From positions 124,001-188,000 of the forward strand of contig NZ_QWJJ01000002.1 in NCBI RefSeq assembly GCF_003575965.1: DNA of 64,000 bases. Reading direction: 5' to 3'. Each line of letters starts with the position of its first letter. Within the stretch, counting starts at the first letter, position 1. The notes under the pieces were generated by a model that saw only the letters and a program-made list of their open reading frames with translations, did no database searches and was not told where the DNA came from. This DNA is from Pseudooceanicola sediminis. GTDB lineage: Bacteria; Pseudomonadota; Alphaproteobacteria; Rhodobacterales; Rhodobacteraceae. A program made the position numbers and the translations under genes. Shown here in pieces: positions 55,434-64,000 of the stretch.

Positions 55434-56374
55434 TGGACGCCGCACTCGATCTTCCGGTCAAGACCTTCATAGAAGTCGCAGAAATCTGGGTGCCCCAGGG
55501 GGATCGGCTGGTTCTGGGCGAGGGGCATTATGGCACCCTCGACAGCTTTGCCGAAGCCTCGCGTCACGCCAGCTTCGCCCGTGGCGAGGGCCTGCCCGGC
55601 AAGGCCTGGGCCGAACAACGTCCCATCGTGCTGAAGGAATTCGACGGTTCGTACTTTCAACGCACCGAGGCCGCGCAGGAGGCCGGCCTGACCGCCGCCG
55701 TCGCCGTGCCGATCTTCAGCGGCAAGACCCTGAAGGCGGTTCTGGTCGTGCTCTGCGCCAATGACAACATCCGCACCGGCGCCATCGAGGTCTGGAAGGA
55801 AAACGATGGCGTGCTGATGCTGGACGATGGCTATTACGGCGCGGCCAAACATTTCGAGTGGGTCTCGCAGCACACGCATTTTCCGCGTGGGCAGGGCCTG
55901 CCGGGGGGCGTCTGGGCCTCGCAGACGCCGATGCTGATGCGCGATCTCGGCTCGGGCTATCGCTTCATCCGCGCTGACAGTGCGGGCAAGGCGGGGCTGA
56001 CCACCGGCCTCGGCCTGCCGATCCCCGTGCCGGGGGGCGCGACCTATGTTCTGGCGTTGCTCTCGGCCCTCGGCACCCCCATCGCCCGCCGGTTCGAACT
56101 GTGGGATGCCAGATCTGCCCGCGTCGGCAAGGCCGGGAAATCTGCGGTGCTGGCGGATGGTATCTGCGCCCGCGACGGCGCGCTCTGGGTCGGCGAAACA
56201 GAAGAGCCACGTCGCGCTACCCCATGGCAGGGCCTGATCGGCCGCGTCCTTGCGACCGGTCTGCCCGCTGTCGAAACGGGAAATGCCGCACTGACGCAGG
56301 GGTATGACACCGCCGTCGCCCTGCCCATCCATCTGGATGGCGAGGTCGCCCACATCATCGCCTGGTATTGCTGA
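55433..56374 (+). CDS. triple GAF-like repeat protein of the nitrate operon
   Basis: A 313-residue protein with no recognised name. It consists of three degenerate repeats of about 95 residues (about 16-110, 118-213, 221-313). Repeats 1 and 2 share RGEGLPG/RGQGLPG, a WA..Q.P pair and GLT..(V/L)..P; repeat 3 retains GLIGRVLATGLPAV and TAVALPIHLDGEVAHII. This resembles GAF domains in shape. GGAGG precedes the ATG, which overlaps the nrtCD stop. There is no DNA-binding or enzymatic domain. It may sense a ligand such as nitrate, nitrite or redox state. Confidence 0.8.
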   Translation: MDAALDLPVKTFIEVAEIWVPQGDRLVLGEGHYGTLDSFAEASRHASFARGEGLPGKAWAEQRPIVLKEFDGSYFQRTEAAQEAGLTAAVAVPIFSGKTLKAVLVVLCANDNIRTGAIEVWKENDGVLMLDDGYYGAAKHFEWVSQHTHFPRGQGLPGGVWASQTPMLMRDLGSGYRFIRADSAGKAGLTTGLGLPIPVPGGATYVLALLSALGTPIARRFELWDARSARVGKAGKSAVLADGICARDGALWVGETEEPRRATPWQGLIGRVLATGLPAVETGNAALTQGYDTAVALPIHLDGEVAHIIAWYC

Positions 56375-56389
56375 AAGGAAGGACGGAAC

Positions 56390-58822
56390 ATGCAGAAACT
56401 GGTCATAATCGGTGCTGGCATGGCCTCTGGCCGTGTCCTCGAACATCTGCGCGACACCGCGCCCGACGCCTTCGACATCACTGTTTTCAACGCAGAACCG
56501 CGCGGCAACTACAACCGCATCATGCTGTCGCCCGTGCTGTCGGGCGAAAAGACATATGCGGAAATCATCACCCATGACGATACCTGGTATGCCGACAACA
56601 ACGTCACCTGCCGCTTTGGCGAAAAGGTCATCGCGGTGGACCGCGACCGCCGCGTCGTCATCGGTGAGAAGGGCGAGGTGCCCTATGACAAGCTGATCTT
56701 CGGCACCGGCTCCGCCCCCTTCATCATCCCGCTGCCCGGCCACGACAAGAAGGGCGTCGTCGCCTACCGCGATCTTGAGGACACCAACGCCATGGTCGCG
56801 GCGGCAGCCAAGCCCGGTGCCCGCGCTGTCGTCATCGGCGGCGGTCTGCTGGGGCTTGAGGCCGCCGCCGGTCTGCGCCTGCGCGGCATGGAGGTGACGG
56901 TGCTGCACATCGCGACGCACCTGATGGAACGTCAGTTGGACGAGGCCGCCGGATACCTGCTGCGCCGCGATCTGGAAAAGCGCGGCATCAACGTGATCCT
57001 GCAGGCTTCGACGCAGGAAATCACCGGCGGAGATGCGGCCGAGGCGGTGCACCTTGCCGATGGCACCGTGTTGCCCTGCGATATCGTCGTCATGGCCGTC
57101 GGCATCCGCCCCGCCGTGCAACTGGCGCGCGATTGCGGCCTGACCTGCGGTCGCGCGATCGAGGTCGACGCCCAGATGCAGACCTCCGACCCCGATGTCT
57201 ATGCGGTGGGCGAATGCGTCGAATTCAACGGCAATCTCTTCGGCCTTGTCGCGCCGCTCTATGATCAGGCCAAGGTGCTGGCGAAAACCCTTCTGGGGCA
57301 GGCTGACGCCTTCAAGCTGCGTGAGCTGTCGACCAAGCTCAAGGTCACCGGCTGCGATCTCTTCTCTGCCGGGGATTTCGCAGGTGGCGACGGGCGCGAG
57401 GATATCGTGTTCCGCGATCCCGGCCGTGGCGTCTACAAGCGCCTGGTGATCGAGGATGATCAGCTGATCGGCGCAGTCATGTACGGCGATACGGGCGATG
57501 CCAACTGGTTCTTCGGGCTGATCAAGGACGGCACCGACATTTCGGAAATGCGCGACAGCCTGATCTTTGGCCCCGCGTTTCAAGGGGGTGCCCAGGCGGA
57601 CCCTATGGCAGCCGTTGCAGCCTTACCGCCTGAGGCGGAGATTTGTGGCTGTAACGGCGTTTGCAAGGGGGCCATCACCGCCGCGATCGAGGGCGGCGCG
57701 ACCGACCTCGGCGCGATCCGGGCCACCACCAAGGCCAGCGCCTCCTGCGGGACATGCACCGGGCTGGTCGAACAGGTGCTGTCGGTCACGCTGGGCGACG
57801 ATTTCGTCAGGCCCGCCGCGCAACCGGTCTGCAAATGCACCGATCTGACCCACGAAGACGTGCGTCGCCTGATCAAGTCGCAAGAACTGAAATCCCAGCC
57901 CGCCGTCTGGCAGGAACTGGGCTGGAAAACCCCGAACGGCTGCCACGTGTGCCGTCCGGCGATCAACTATTACCTGCTGGCCGACTGGCCGCTTGAATAT
58001 CAGGACGACCTGCAATCGCGCTTTGTCAACGAACGCAACCACGCCAATATCCAGAAGGACGGCACCTATTCCGTCATGCCGCGCATGTGGGGCGGCATCA
58101 CCACCCCGGATGAGCTGCGCGCGATTGCCGATGCCGCCGACAAGTTCAAGGTGCCCACCGTCAAGGTCACCGGCGGTCAGCGCATCGACCTGCTCGGCGT
58201 CAAGAAAGAGGATCTGACCGACATCTGGTACGACCTCAATCAGGCGGGCATGGTCTCCGGGCACGCCTATTCCAAGGGGCTGCGCACTGTCAAAACCTGC
58301 GTCGGCACGGATCACTGCCGCTTCGGTACGCAGGATTCCACCGGCCTCGGCATCAAGCTTGAGAAAAAGCTCTGGGGGTCGTGGACGCCGCACAAGGTCA
58401 AGCTGGGCGTCTCGGGGTGTCCGCGCAACTGCGCCGAGGCGACGTGCAAGGACGTCGGCATCATCTGCGTCGACAGCGGCTATCAGGTCAGCGTCGCCGG
58501 CGCGGCGGGCATGGACGTCAAGGAAACCGAACGCCTGCATGACGCGCGAACCGAGGAGGAGGCCATCGAATGGGTCGCCGCCTTCGTCCAGCTCTATCGC
58601 GAAAACGGCAAGTATCTGGATCGCGCCTACAAATGGGTCGCCAAGGTCAGCCTCGACTGGGTCAAGGAAACGCTCTCCGACGATGCCACCCGCGCCGCGC
58701 TGAACGAACGGTTCGAAATCTCGCAATCCGTCTATCGCAAGGATCCCTGGGCAGATCACAACCAGACCCGCGCCGCGCTCTACCAACCGCTTGCCGATCT
58801 CACGCAGGAGGCCGCAGAATGA
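56390..58822 (+). CDS. nirB: assimilatory nitrite reductase, NAD(P)H, large subunit
   Basis: NirB reduces nitrite to ammonium with electrons from NAD(P)H. The 810-residue protein has an N-terminal FAD domain (VIIGAGMASGRVLEHL), a second Rossmann (VVIGGGLLGLEAAAGLRL), two BFD-like [2Fe-2S] segments (CGCNGVC...CGTC; CKC...CHVC) and the sirohaem-[4Fe-4S] site (CVGTDHC and GCPRNC). The length is normal. It follows the GAF-like gene by 15 bases and overlaps nirD. Sirohaem synthesis genes are not in the window. Confidence 0.97.
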   Translation: MQKLVIIGAGMASGRVLEHLRDTAPDAFDITVFNAEPRGNYNRIMLSPVLSGEKTYAEIITHDDTWYADNNVTCRFGEKVIAVDRDRRVVIGEKGEVPYDKLIFGTGSAPFIIPLPGHDKKGVVAYRDLEDTNAMVAAAAKPGARAVVIGGGLLGLEAAAGLRLRGMEVTVLHIATHLMERQLDEAAGYLLRRDLEKRGINVILQASTQEITGGDAAEAVHLADGTVLPCDIVVMAVGIRPAVQLARDCGLTCGRAIEVDAQMQTSDPDVYAVGECVEFNGNLFGLVAPLYDQAKVLAKTLLGQADAFKLRELSTKLKVTGCDLFSAGDFAGGDGREDIVFRDPGRGVYKRLVIEDDQLIGAVMYGDTGDANWFFGLIKDGTDISEMRDSLIFGPAFQGGAQADPMAAVAALPPEAEICGCNGVCKGAITAAIEGGATDLGAIRATTKASASCGTCTGLVEQVLSVTLGDDFVRPAAQPVCKCTDLTHEDVRRLIKSQELKSQPAVWQELGWKTPNGCHVCRPAINYYLLADWPLEYQDDLQSRFVNERNHANIQKDGTYSVMPRMWGGITTPDELRAIADAADKFKVPTVKVTGGQRIDLLGVKKEDLTDIWYDLNQAGMVSGHAYSKGLRTVKTCVGTDHCRFGTQDSTGLGIKLEKKLWGSWTPHKVKLGVSGCPRNCAEATCKDVGIICVDSGYQVSVAGAAGMDVKETERLHDARTEEEAIEWVAAFVQLYRENGKYLDRAYKWVAKVSLDWVKETLSDDATRAALNERFEISQSVYRKDPWADHNQTRAALYQPLADLTQEAAE

Positions 58823-59163
58823 ACACCCCTATGAGCTGGATCGACATCGGTCATATCGACGACATCCCCCTGCGCGGATCGCGCGTGGTGAAAACGCGCG
58901 CGGGCTGCCTTGCCGTGTTTCGCACGACCGAAGCGCAGGTCTTTGCCGTCGGCAACACCTGCCCGCACAAGGGTGGCCCCCTGTCCGAGGGCATCGTGCA
59001 CGGCACCTCCGTCACCTGCCCGCTGCACAACATGATCTTCGATCTGGAAACCGGGCAGGCACAGGGGATGGATACCGGCCAGATCCCGACATACCCGATC
59101 CGCATCGAGGCCGGCCGCCTTTTGCTGGACGCTGCCAGTGTCAGCTCGCGGAGCGCCGCCTGA
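58819..59163 (+). CDS. nirD: nitrite reductase small subunit (Rieske-type)
   Basis: NirD is the small partner of NirB. The 114-residue protein has a Rieske fold with the two cluster-binding motifs CPHKGGP and CPLHN, and begins MSWIDIGHIDDIPLRGSRVV. ATG 58819 overlaps the nirB stop and the gene overlaps nasA by one base, so the three are translationally coupled. Confidence 0.95.
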   Translation: MNTPMSWIDIGHIDDIPLRGSRVVKTRAGCLAVFRTTEAQVFAVGNTCPHKGGPLSEGIVHGTSVTCPLHNMIFDLETGQAQGMDTGQIPTYPIRIEAGRLLLDAASVSSRSAA

Positions 59164-61799
59164 TGACGCCCCCCGGCCCGCCGGAAACACGTTCGACCTG
59201 CGCCTATTGCGGGGTCGGGTGCGGGGTCCTGCTGCGCGCGGATACCGCAGGCGGGCTGGCGGTGCGCGGGGATCCCGATCATCCGTCCAACTTCGGGCGC
59301 CTCTGTTCCAAGGGCACCAACCTGGGCGAAACCGTCGATCTTGACGGGCGCCTGACGCATCCTCTCTACCACGGCACGCAGATCGACTGGGACAGTGCCC
59401 TGCAAACCGTGGCCGACAAGTTCAGCGCGGCAATCGCGGAACATGGACCCGACAGCGTGGCTTTCTACGTCTCAGGTCAACTGCTGACCGAAGACTATTA
59501 TATCGCCAACAAACTGATGAAGGGGTTTATCGGGTCCGCCAATATCGACACGAATTCAAGGCTTTGCATGGCGTCGACGGTGGCAGGGCACAAACGCGCC
59601 TTCGGCACCGACACCGTCCCCGGCACGTACGAGGATCTTGAGCAGGCCGATCTGGTGGTCCTCACCGGCTCCAACCTCGCCTGGTGTCACCCGGTGCTGT
59701 ATCAGCGCATCGTCGCGGCCAAGGCGGCACGGCCGAGCATGAAGATCGTCGTCATCGACCCGCGCCGCACTGCCACCTGCGACGGCGCCGACATGCACCT
59801 GCCACTGAAACCCGGCAGCGACGTGGCGCTGTTCAACGGACTGCTGGCAGCCATCGCGCAGCAGGGCGCGCGCGATGATACCTTCGCCCAGCATGTCGAC
59901 GGCTTCGACCCCGCGCTCGCTGCGGCCCGCGCCTGCGACCTCGGGGTCACCGGCCTCGATCCGGCACTGATGCAGCGGTTCTTCGACCTGTGGATCGGCA
60001 CGGAAAAGGTCGTCACCGTCTTCTCTCAGGGCGTCAACCAAAGTTCTTCCGGCTCGGACAAGGTCAATGCCATCCTGAACTGCCACCTTGCCACAGGGCG
60101 CATAGGGCGCCCCGGCATGGGGCCGTTTTCCGTCACCGGTCAGCCCAATGCTATGGGGGGACGTGAGGTCGGCGGGCTGGCCAATACCCTCGCCTGCCAC
60201 ATGGACATCGGAAACCCCGATCACCGGCAGGCTCTGCGCCAGTTCTGGGATGCCCGGGCGATGCCGGAAACCGCTGGCCTCAAGGCGGTCGAGATGTTTC
60301 AGGCCGTTGCCTCGGGGCAGATCAAGGCGCTCTGGATCATGCACACCAACCCCGCCGTCACCATGCCCGACGCCGACGCGGTCAAGGCCGCCATCGCAGG
60401 GTGTGACTTCGTTGTCTGCTCCGACATCACCCCCCAGACCGACACGGTGCGGCTGGCTCACATGCTGCTGCCGGCCGCTGCATGGGGCGAAAAATCCGGC
60501 ACTGTCACCAACTCCGACCGCACGATCAGCCGCCAGCGCACGGTTCTGCCCGCCCCGGGACAGGCCCGCCCCGACTGGGCGCAGCTGGCCGAGGTCGGGC
60601 GCCGCATGGGTTGGCATGCGGCCTTCGACTATACCACCCCGTCCGAGATCTTTCGCGAATATGCTGCACTTTCGGGGATCGCGGGCGGCTTTGGACTCGA
60701 TTTCGACATCTCCGGCCTCGCGGACATTTCAGATGCCGCCTATGACGCCCTTGCCCCAACGCGCTGGCCTGTCAGCGCGGGCAGGACCGGCGGGCGCTTT
60801 TTCGGTGACGGTCGGTTCTTCACACCGTCCGGGCGGGCACGGATGCTGGCGCTGACGCATCGCGCGCCCGCTGCCCGACTGCAACCGCGCTTTCCCCTGC
60901 GCCTGAATACCGGGCGCATCCGCGACCAGTGGCACACGATGACACGCACCGCGAAATCGCCGCGCCTGTCCTCGCACCTCGCCGAACCCTTTCTCGAACT
61001 GCACCCCAGTGACGCCGCCGTCCGCGGCATTACCCCTTCGGCCCTGGTCGAGGTCACCACCCCCCATGGCCGCGCCATCCTGCGCGCCCTGATCACCGAT
61101 CGCGTGCAACCGGGCGATATCTTTGCCCCCATGCACTGGACAGGTGAAAACGCCCCCTCGGCCCGCATCGACACGCTGATCGCCCCGGTCACCGATCCGA
61201 TTTCGGGCCAACCGGAGAGCAAGGCCGCCGCCGCCCGCATCGCCCCGTTCCCCGCCCGCTGGTACGCCTTCGCCATATCCTCCGACAGCTTTACCCCCAC
61301 CGCCGACTATTGGGCGCGCGCCAGAACTGCCCAAGGCTGGCGCGCCGAAATCGCAGGCACCGCTTTACCCGAGAACTGGGAGGCGTATGCTGCAACCCTG
61401 TTCGGGATCGAGGGAGGCGACATGCAAAGTCTTTCAGACGCACGGCGCGGCACCTTCCGCGCGGCATTTCACGACGCAGGCCGCCTTCGGGCCGCGCTTT
61501 TCGTTTCACCCACGCCTGTTGCCGTGATGCGCGATTACCTGTCCGGGCTGACGGGCACGGTGGCCCCCCTTGCCCTGTCGGGGCGCATCGGCGCGGATCA
61601 GCCCGACCCCGGCCCGACCCTGTGTTCGTGCTTTGGCGTGGGGGTGAACACCATCCTGACCGCCATCGCGGACAAGGGCCTGCGGTCGGTCGCCGAAATC
61701 GGGGCCGCCCTGCAAGCAGGCACCAACTGCGGCTCCTGCCGGCCTGAACTGGCTGACCTGCTGACCCGCACCGCGACATCGCGCGAGGCGGCAGAATGA
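59163..61799 (+). CDS. nasA: assimilatory nitrate reductase catalytic subunit
   Basis: NasA is the molybdopterin enzyme that reduces nitrate to nitrite in the cytoplasm. The 878-residue protein has an N-terminal [4Fe-4S] site (CAYCGVGCGVL, then GRLCSKG), the molybdopterin oxidoreductase core (SNLAWCHPVLYQRIVAAK; INQSSSGSDK-like; GQPNAMGGREVGGLANTL) and molydopterin dinucleotide-binding end (RIRDQWHTMTRTAKSPRL). The C terminus carries a BFD-like cluster (CSCFGVG ... CGSC). There is no NasC-like electron-transfer subunit in this window. It overlaps nirD and the next gene. Confidence 0.96.
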   Translation: MTPPGPPETRSTCAYCGVGCGVLLRADTAGGLAVRGDPDHPSNFGRLCSKGTNLGETVDLDGRLTHPLYHGTQIDWDSALQTVADKFSAAIAEHGPDSVAFYVSGQLLTEDYYIANKLMKGFIGSANIDTNSRLCMASTVAGHKRAFGTDTVPGTYEDLEQADLVVLTGSNLAWCHPVLYQRIVAAKAARPSMKIVVIDPRRTATCDGADMHLPLKPGSDVALFNGLLAAIAQQGARDDTFAQHVDGFDPALAAARACDLGVTGLDPALMQRFFDLWIGTEKVVTVFSQGVNQSSSGSDKVNAILNCHLATGRIGRPGMGPFSVTGQPNAMGGREVGGLANTLACHMDIGNPDHRQALRQFWDARAMPETAGLKAVEMFQAVASGQIKALWIMHTNPAVTMPDADAVKAAIAGCDFVVCSDITPQTDTVRLAHMLLPAAAWGEKSGTVTNSDRTISRQRTVLPAPGQARPDWAQLAEVGRRMGWHAAFDYTTPSEIFREYAALSGIAGGFGLDFDISGLADISDAAYDALAPTRWPVSAGRTGGRFFGDGRFFTPSGRARMLALTHRAPAARLQPRFPLRLNTGRIRDQWHTMTRTAKSPRLSSHLAEPFLELHPSDAAVRGITPSALVEVTTPHGRAILRALITDRVQPGDIFAPMHWTGENAPSARIDTLIAPVTDPISGQPESKAAAARIAPFPARWYAFAISSDSFTPTADYWARARTAQGWRAEIAGTALPENWEAYAATLFGIEGGDMQSLSDARRGTFRAAFHDAGRLRAALFVSPTPVAVMRDYLSGLTGTVAPLALSGRIGADQPDPGPTLCSCFGVGVNTILTAIADKGLRSVAEIGAALQAGTNCGSCRPELADLLTRTATSREAAE

Positions 61800-62779
61800 C
61801 CGCCCTTGCCCCCCATGTGCGCACGCTCGGCCGCGGGCCCGGCCGGTCGCGATCCCTGACCTACGAGGAGGCTTTCGATGCCATGCGCATCATCCTCGAC
61901 GGCCAAGGCGACCCTGAGGCGATAGGGGCGCTGCTGATGTTGCTGCGGATGAAGGGCGAGGTACCGGAGGAAATCGCCGGATTCGTCGCTGCGGCCCGTG
62001 CCACGCTGCCCCAGATCACGCCACCCGCGCTTGACTGGCCCTCCTACGCCGCCGGGCGCAGCCGCGGCTTGCCGTTCTTCCTGCTGTCGGCGCGGCTGGT
62101 TGCGCGGTCTGGTCACACGGTGCTGATGCACGGCTGGAACTCCGAACACCACATGGCGACCAGCGCGTCAGTGCGTCAGGCGTTGCCCTTTGCCGGCATC
62201 GCGACCGCGCCCTCCGTTGCAGAGGCGGGCAGGTTGCTTGGCCGTGACGGTATCGCCTACCTGCCGCTTGAATCCTTTCAACCCGGCCTGCTCGACCTCT
62301 TGCGCCTGCGCGACAAGCTGGGCGTGCGCTCCTGCGTCAATACGGTTCTGCGCGTCCTCAATCCTGCACATGCCGCCGCCAGCGTGCAGGGGGTGTTTCA
62401 CCCGCCCTACCGCGATTTGCAGGCCGATGCGGGCAAACTTCTGGGACAAAACAGCCTGACAGTGATCAAGGGCGGAGGCGGCGAATTCGAACGGAACCCC
62501 GCCAAGTCCATCGCCTTGTTCGGTCTGCGCGACGCCGCCGCCTTCGATGGCACCGCCCCGGCGCTACTGGATGAAACCACCCGGCTCAATCAGGGATGGA
62601 GCGATCCCGCCCTTCTGGCAGGCCTCTGGTCAGGCGACTGGCACGACCCCTTTGCCGAGGCGATCGTCATCGGCACCGCGGAACTGGCCCTCGCCACGCT
62701 GGGGGAACCGACCCCGGGCGCAACCGCGCGGCGCCTCTGGTCAGACCGCGCGAACCAACTGGCCGATCTGCGGGACTGA
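61796..62779 (+). CDS. TrpD2/YbiB-like glycosyltransferase-family protein
   Basis: A 327-residue protein resembling anthranilate phosphoribosyltransferase (TrpD): the N-terminal helical domain (SLTYEEAFDAMRIILDGQGDPEAIGALLMLLRMKGE) is followed by a Rossmann-like domain (VLRVLNPAHAAASVQGVFH, then SLTVIKGGGGEFERNP). This matches the TrpD2/YbiB subgroup, which binds nucleic acid and lacks TrpD activity in E. coli. It overlaps nasA by four bases. The link to nitrate assimilation is not explained. Confidence 0.8.
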   Translation: MTALAPHVRTLGRGPGRSRSLTYEEAFDAMRIILDGQGDPEAIGALLMLLRMKGEVPEEIAGFVAAARATLPQITPPALDWPSYAAGRSRGLPFFLLSARLVARSGHTVLMHGWNSEHHMATSASVRQALPFAGIATAPSVAEAGRLLGRDGIAYLPLESFQPGLLDLLRLRDKLGVRSCVNTVLRVLNPAHAAASVQGVFHPPYRDLQADAGKLLGQNSLTVIKGGGGEFERNPAKSIALFGLRDAAAFDGTAPALLDETTRLNQGWSDPALLAGLWSGDWHDPFAEAIVIGTAELALATLGEPTPGATARRLWSDRANQLADLRD

Positions 62780-62829
62780 TCCCGGTCAGCAGCCGATCCC
62801 GCTGGCGCCGCATCGCCGGGGGCCAGCCC

Positions 62830-64000
62830 TCAGCTTTCGGCGCGCACGGCCTGCACGATGCTGTTCAGCACGCTGTCCAGCAGCCCCATATCCTCGGCCT
62901 CGCCCATCACCCGGATCAGCGGCTCGGTCCCGGACTTGCGGATCAGCAACCGGCCGCCATGGCCAAGCGCCGTCTCTCCGTCGGCAATTGCCTGCTGCAC
63001 GGCGTCAGTGTCCAGCGGGGCCTTGCCCTCGGCAAAGCGCACATTCACCAGCTTCTGGGGCACCGGAGAGAACACCGAAGCCAGTTCGCTTGCCCGCTGA
63101 CCCGTCTCCACCATCGCCGACAGGAATTGAAGGGCCGCCAGCAGCCCGTCGCCTGTGGTCGCGTGATCCGTCATCACGATATGGCCCGATTGCTCTCCGC
63201 CGAGGTTGAAGCCGCCCGCCTGCATCCGCTCCACGACATAGCGATCCCCGACCGCCGTGCGTTCCAGCGCGATCCCCTGCTGGCCCAGGTAACGCTCCAG
63301 CCCCAGGTTCGACATGACGGTCGCCACCAGCGTATCGTTGGCCAGCCGTCCCTCGGCCTTCCAGCGCGACGCGATCAGGCCCATGATCTGATCGCCATCC
63401 GCCACGGTGCCATTCTCATCGATCAGGATCACCCGGTCGGCATCGCCATCCAGGCAGATGCCCACATCCGCCCGCGTCTCTCGTACGCGACGCGCCGCCT
63501 GTTCAGGGCTGGTCGATCCGCAATCTTCGTTGATGTTGAAGCCGTTGGGCTCCACCCCCATCGGAAAGACCTCCGCCCCCAGTTCCCACAGGACCTGCGG
63601 CGCGGTGCGATAGGCGGCGCCGTTGGCACAATCCAGCACGATGCGCAGCCCGTCCAGACGGGTCGTGCGCGGCAGGCTGTTCTTGGCAAACTCGACATAG
63701 CGTTCGCGCGCATTCTCATAACGGCGGGCGCGCCCGATGTTGCCCGACTGCGCAGGGGGCACACCCTCTTCCATCAGCCGCTCGATTTCGGCCTCGGCCT
63801 CGTCCGACAGCTTGAAACCGTCGGGGCCAAAGAACTTGATGCCATTGTCCTCGGCCGGGTTGTGACTGGCCGAGATCATCACCCCCAGATCCGCGCGCAG
63901 GGAATGCGTCAGGTAACCGATCGCGGGCGTCGGCACCGGCCCGAACAGGAACACGTTCATGCCGGTCGAGGTAAAGCCCGCCGTCAGAGCGTTTTCCAGC
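62830..64000 (-). CDS. glmM: phosphoglucosamine mutase (5' end beyond window)
   Basis: GlmM interconverts glucosamine-6-phosphate and glucosamine-1-phosphate for peptidoglycan and lipopolysaccharide. About 390 codons are visible; the N-terminal ~57 lie beyond the right edge. The frame continues past the first visible Met ([22 protein letters not shown]). It has the active-site serine in [12 protein letters not shown], the metal loop [15 protein letters not shown], and the phosphate-binding [12 protein letters not shown]. It converges on the nas operon. Confidence 0.96.
   Translation of the reverse strand, partial: LENALTAGFTSTGMNVFLFGPVPTPAIGYLTHSLRADLGVMISASHNPAEDNGIKFFGPDGFKLSDEAEAEIERLMEEGVPPAQSGNIGRARRYENARERYVEFAKNSLPRTTRLDGLRIVLDCANGAAYRTAPQVLWELGAEVFPMGVEPNGFNINEDCGSTSPEQAARRVRETRADVGICLDGDADRVILIDENGTVADGDQIMGLIASRWKAEGRLANDTLVATVMSNLGLERYLGQQGIALERTAVGDRYVVERMQAGGFNLGGEQSGHIVMTDHATTGDGLLAALQFLSAMVETGQRASELASVFSPVPQKLVNVRFAEGKAPLDTDAVQQAIADGETALGHGGRLLIRKSGTEPLIRVMGEAEDMGLLDSVLNSIVQAVRAES

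Noticed and set aside
55445-57583. Long minus-strand frames antisense to the GAF-like gene and nirB
   Set aside because: They arise from GC-rich third positions. The plus-strand genes have coupled starts and clear motifs.
62780-62829. Terminator between the TrpD2-like gene and glmM
   Set aside because: Only a 5-bp CTGGC/GCCAG pair with a large loop was found.

Overview
This window looks like chromosome of a high-GC alphaproteobacterium of the Rhodobacterales (Roseobacter/Rhodobacter group). The evidence is the single-polar-type flagellar cluster with flbT/flaF, the linked ubiB-ubiE-mutM-echA-rpsT-dnaA block, dnaA-dnaN-recF-gyrB, and a NasS/NasT-controlled assimilatory nitrate operon. No rRNA, tRNA, CRISPR array, insertion sequence or phage gene was seen. 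Both ends cut genes: a low-GC accessory gene of AlbA_2/Schlafen-like type at the left edge and glmM at the right edge.

Layout. 1-5.1 kb: NAD salvage (pncB, pncA), a divergent SDR/AraC-type regulator pair, and trhO (tRNA uridine hydroxylation). 5.2-30.5 kb: a flagellar cluster in alternating operons: fliF-fliH-fliN-fliP (-); fliL-orf-motE-like-motA-large TPR protein-flhA-fliR-flhB-fliJ-like (+); flgB-flgC-fliE-fliQ-flgF-flgG-flgA-flgH-fliL2 (-); fliI (+); flgJ-flgN-like-flagellin-flaF-flbT (-); fliK-flgD (+). Genes for fliG, fliM, motB, the hook and filament-junction proteins and the P-ring are not here, so the rest of the flagellum must be encoded elsewhere. 30.6-37.6 kb: an APH-like kinase, ubiB, ubiE, mutM, a crotonase, an FAD oxidoreductase and rpsT. 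38.1-47 kb: dnaA, a transglutaminase-like protein, dnaN, recF, a VOC protein, a LysE exporter and gyrB. 47-48.8 kb: a YdeI-like protein and a pirin. 49-62.8 kb: nitrate assimilation. 62.8 kb to the end: glmM.

The nitrate block works as one system. NasS (cytoplasmic nitrate/nitrite sensor) and NasT (ANTAR RNA-binding antiterminator) lie upstream of nrtA-nrtB-nrtCD-(triple GAF-like protein)-nirB-nirD-nasA-trpD2-like. The nasS-nrtA gap holds a leader with two hairpins whose six-base loops both have A at position 1 and G at position 4 (AATGGC and AAAGCC). The second hairpin overlaps the 5' arm of an intrinsic terminator, so hairpin 2 and the terminator exclude each other. This is the expected target of NasT antitermination and is the clearest regulatory system in the window. 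The least understood member of the operon is the 313-residue protein between the transporter and nirB, which consists of three degenerate GAF-like repeats.

Other points of note are a short interspersed GC-hairpin/GGGATATTT element before mutM and before recF, two stable hairpins between nrtA and nrtB, a tandem 15-bp repeat in fliK, two FliL paralogues, and a 783-residue exported TPR protein inside the export-gate operon. Everything was read by eye; family assignments rest on recognised motifs and gene order, not on database searches.
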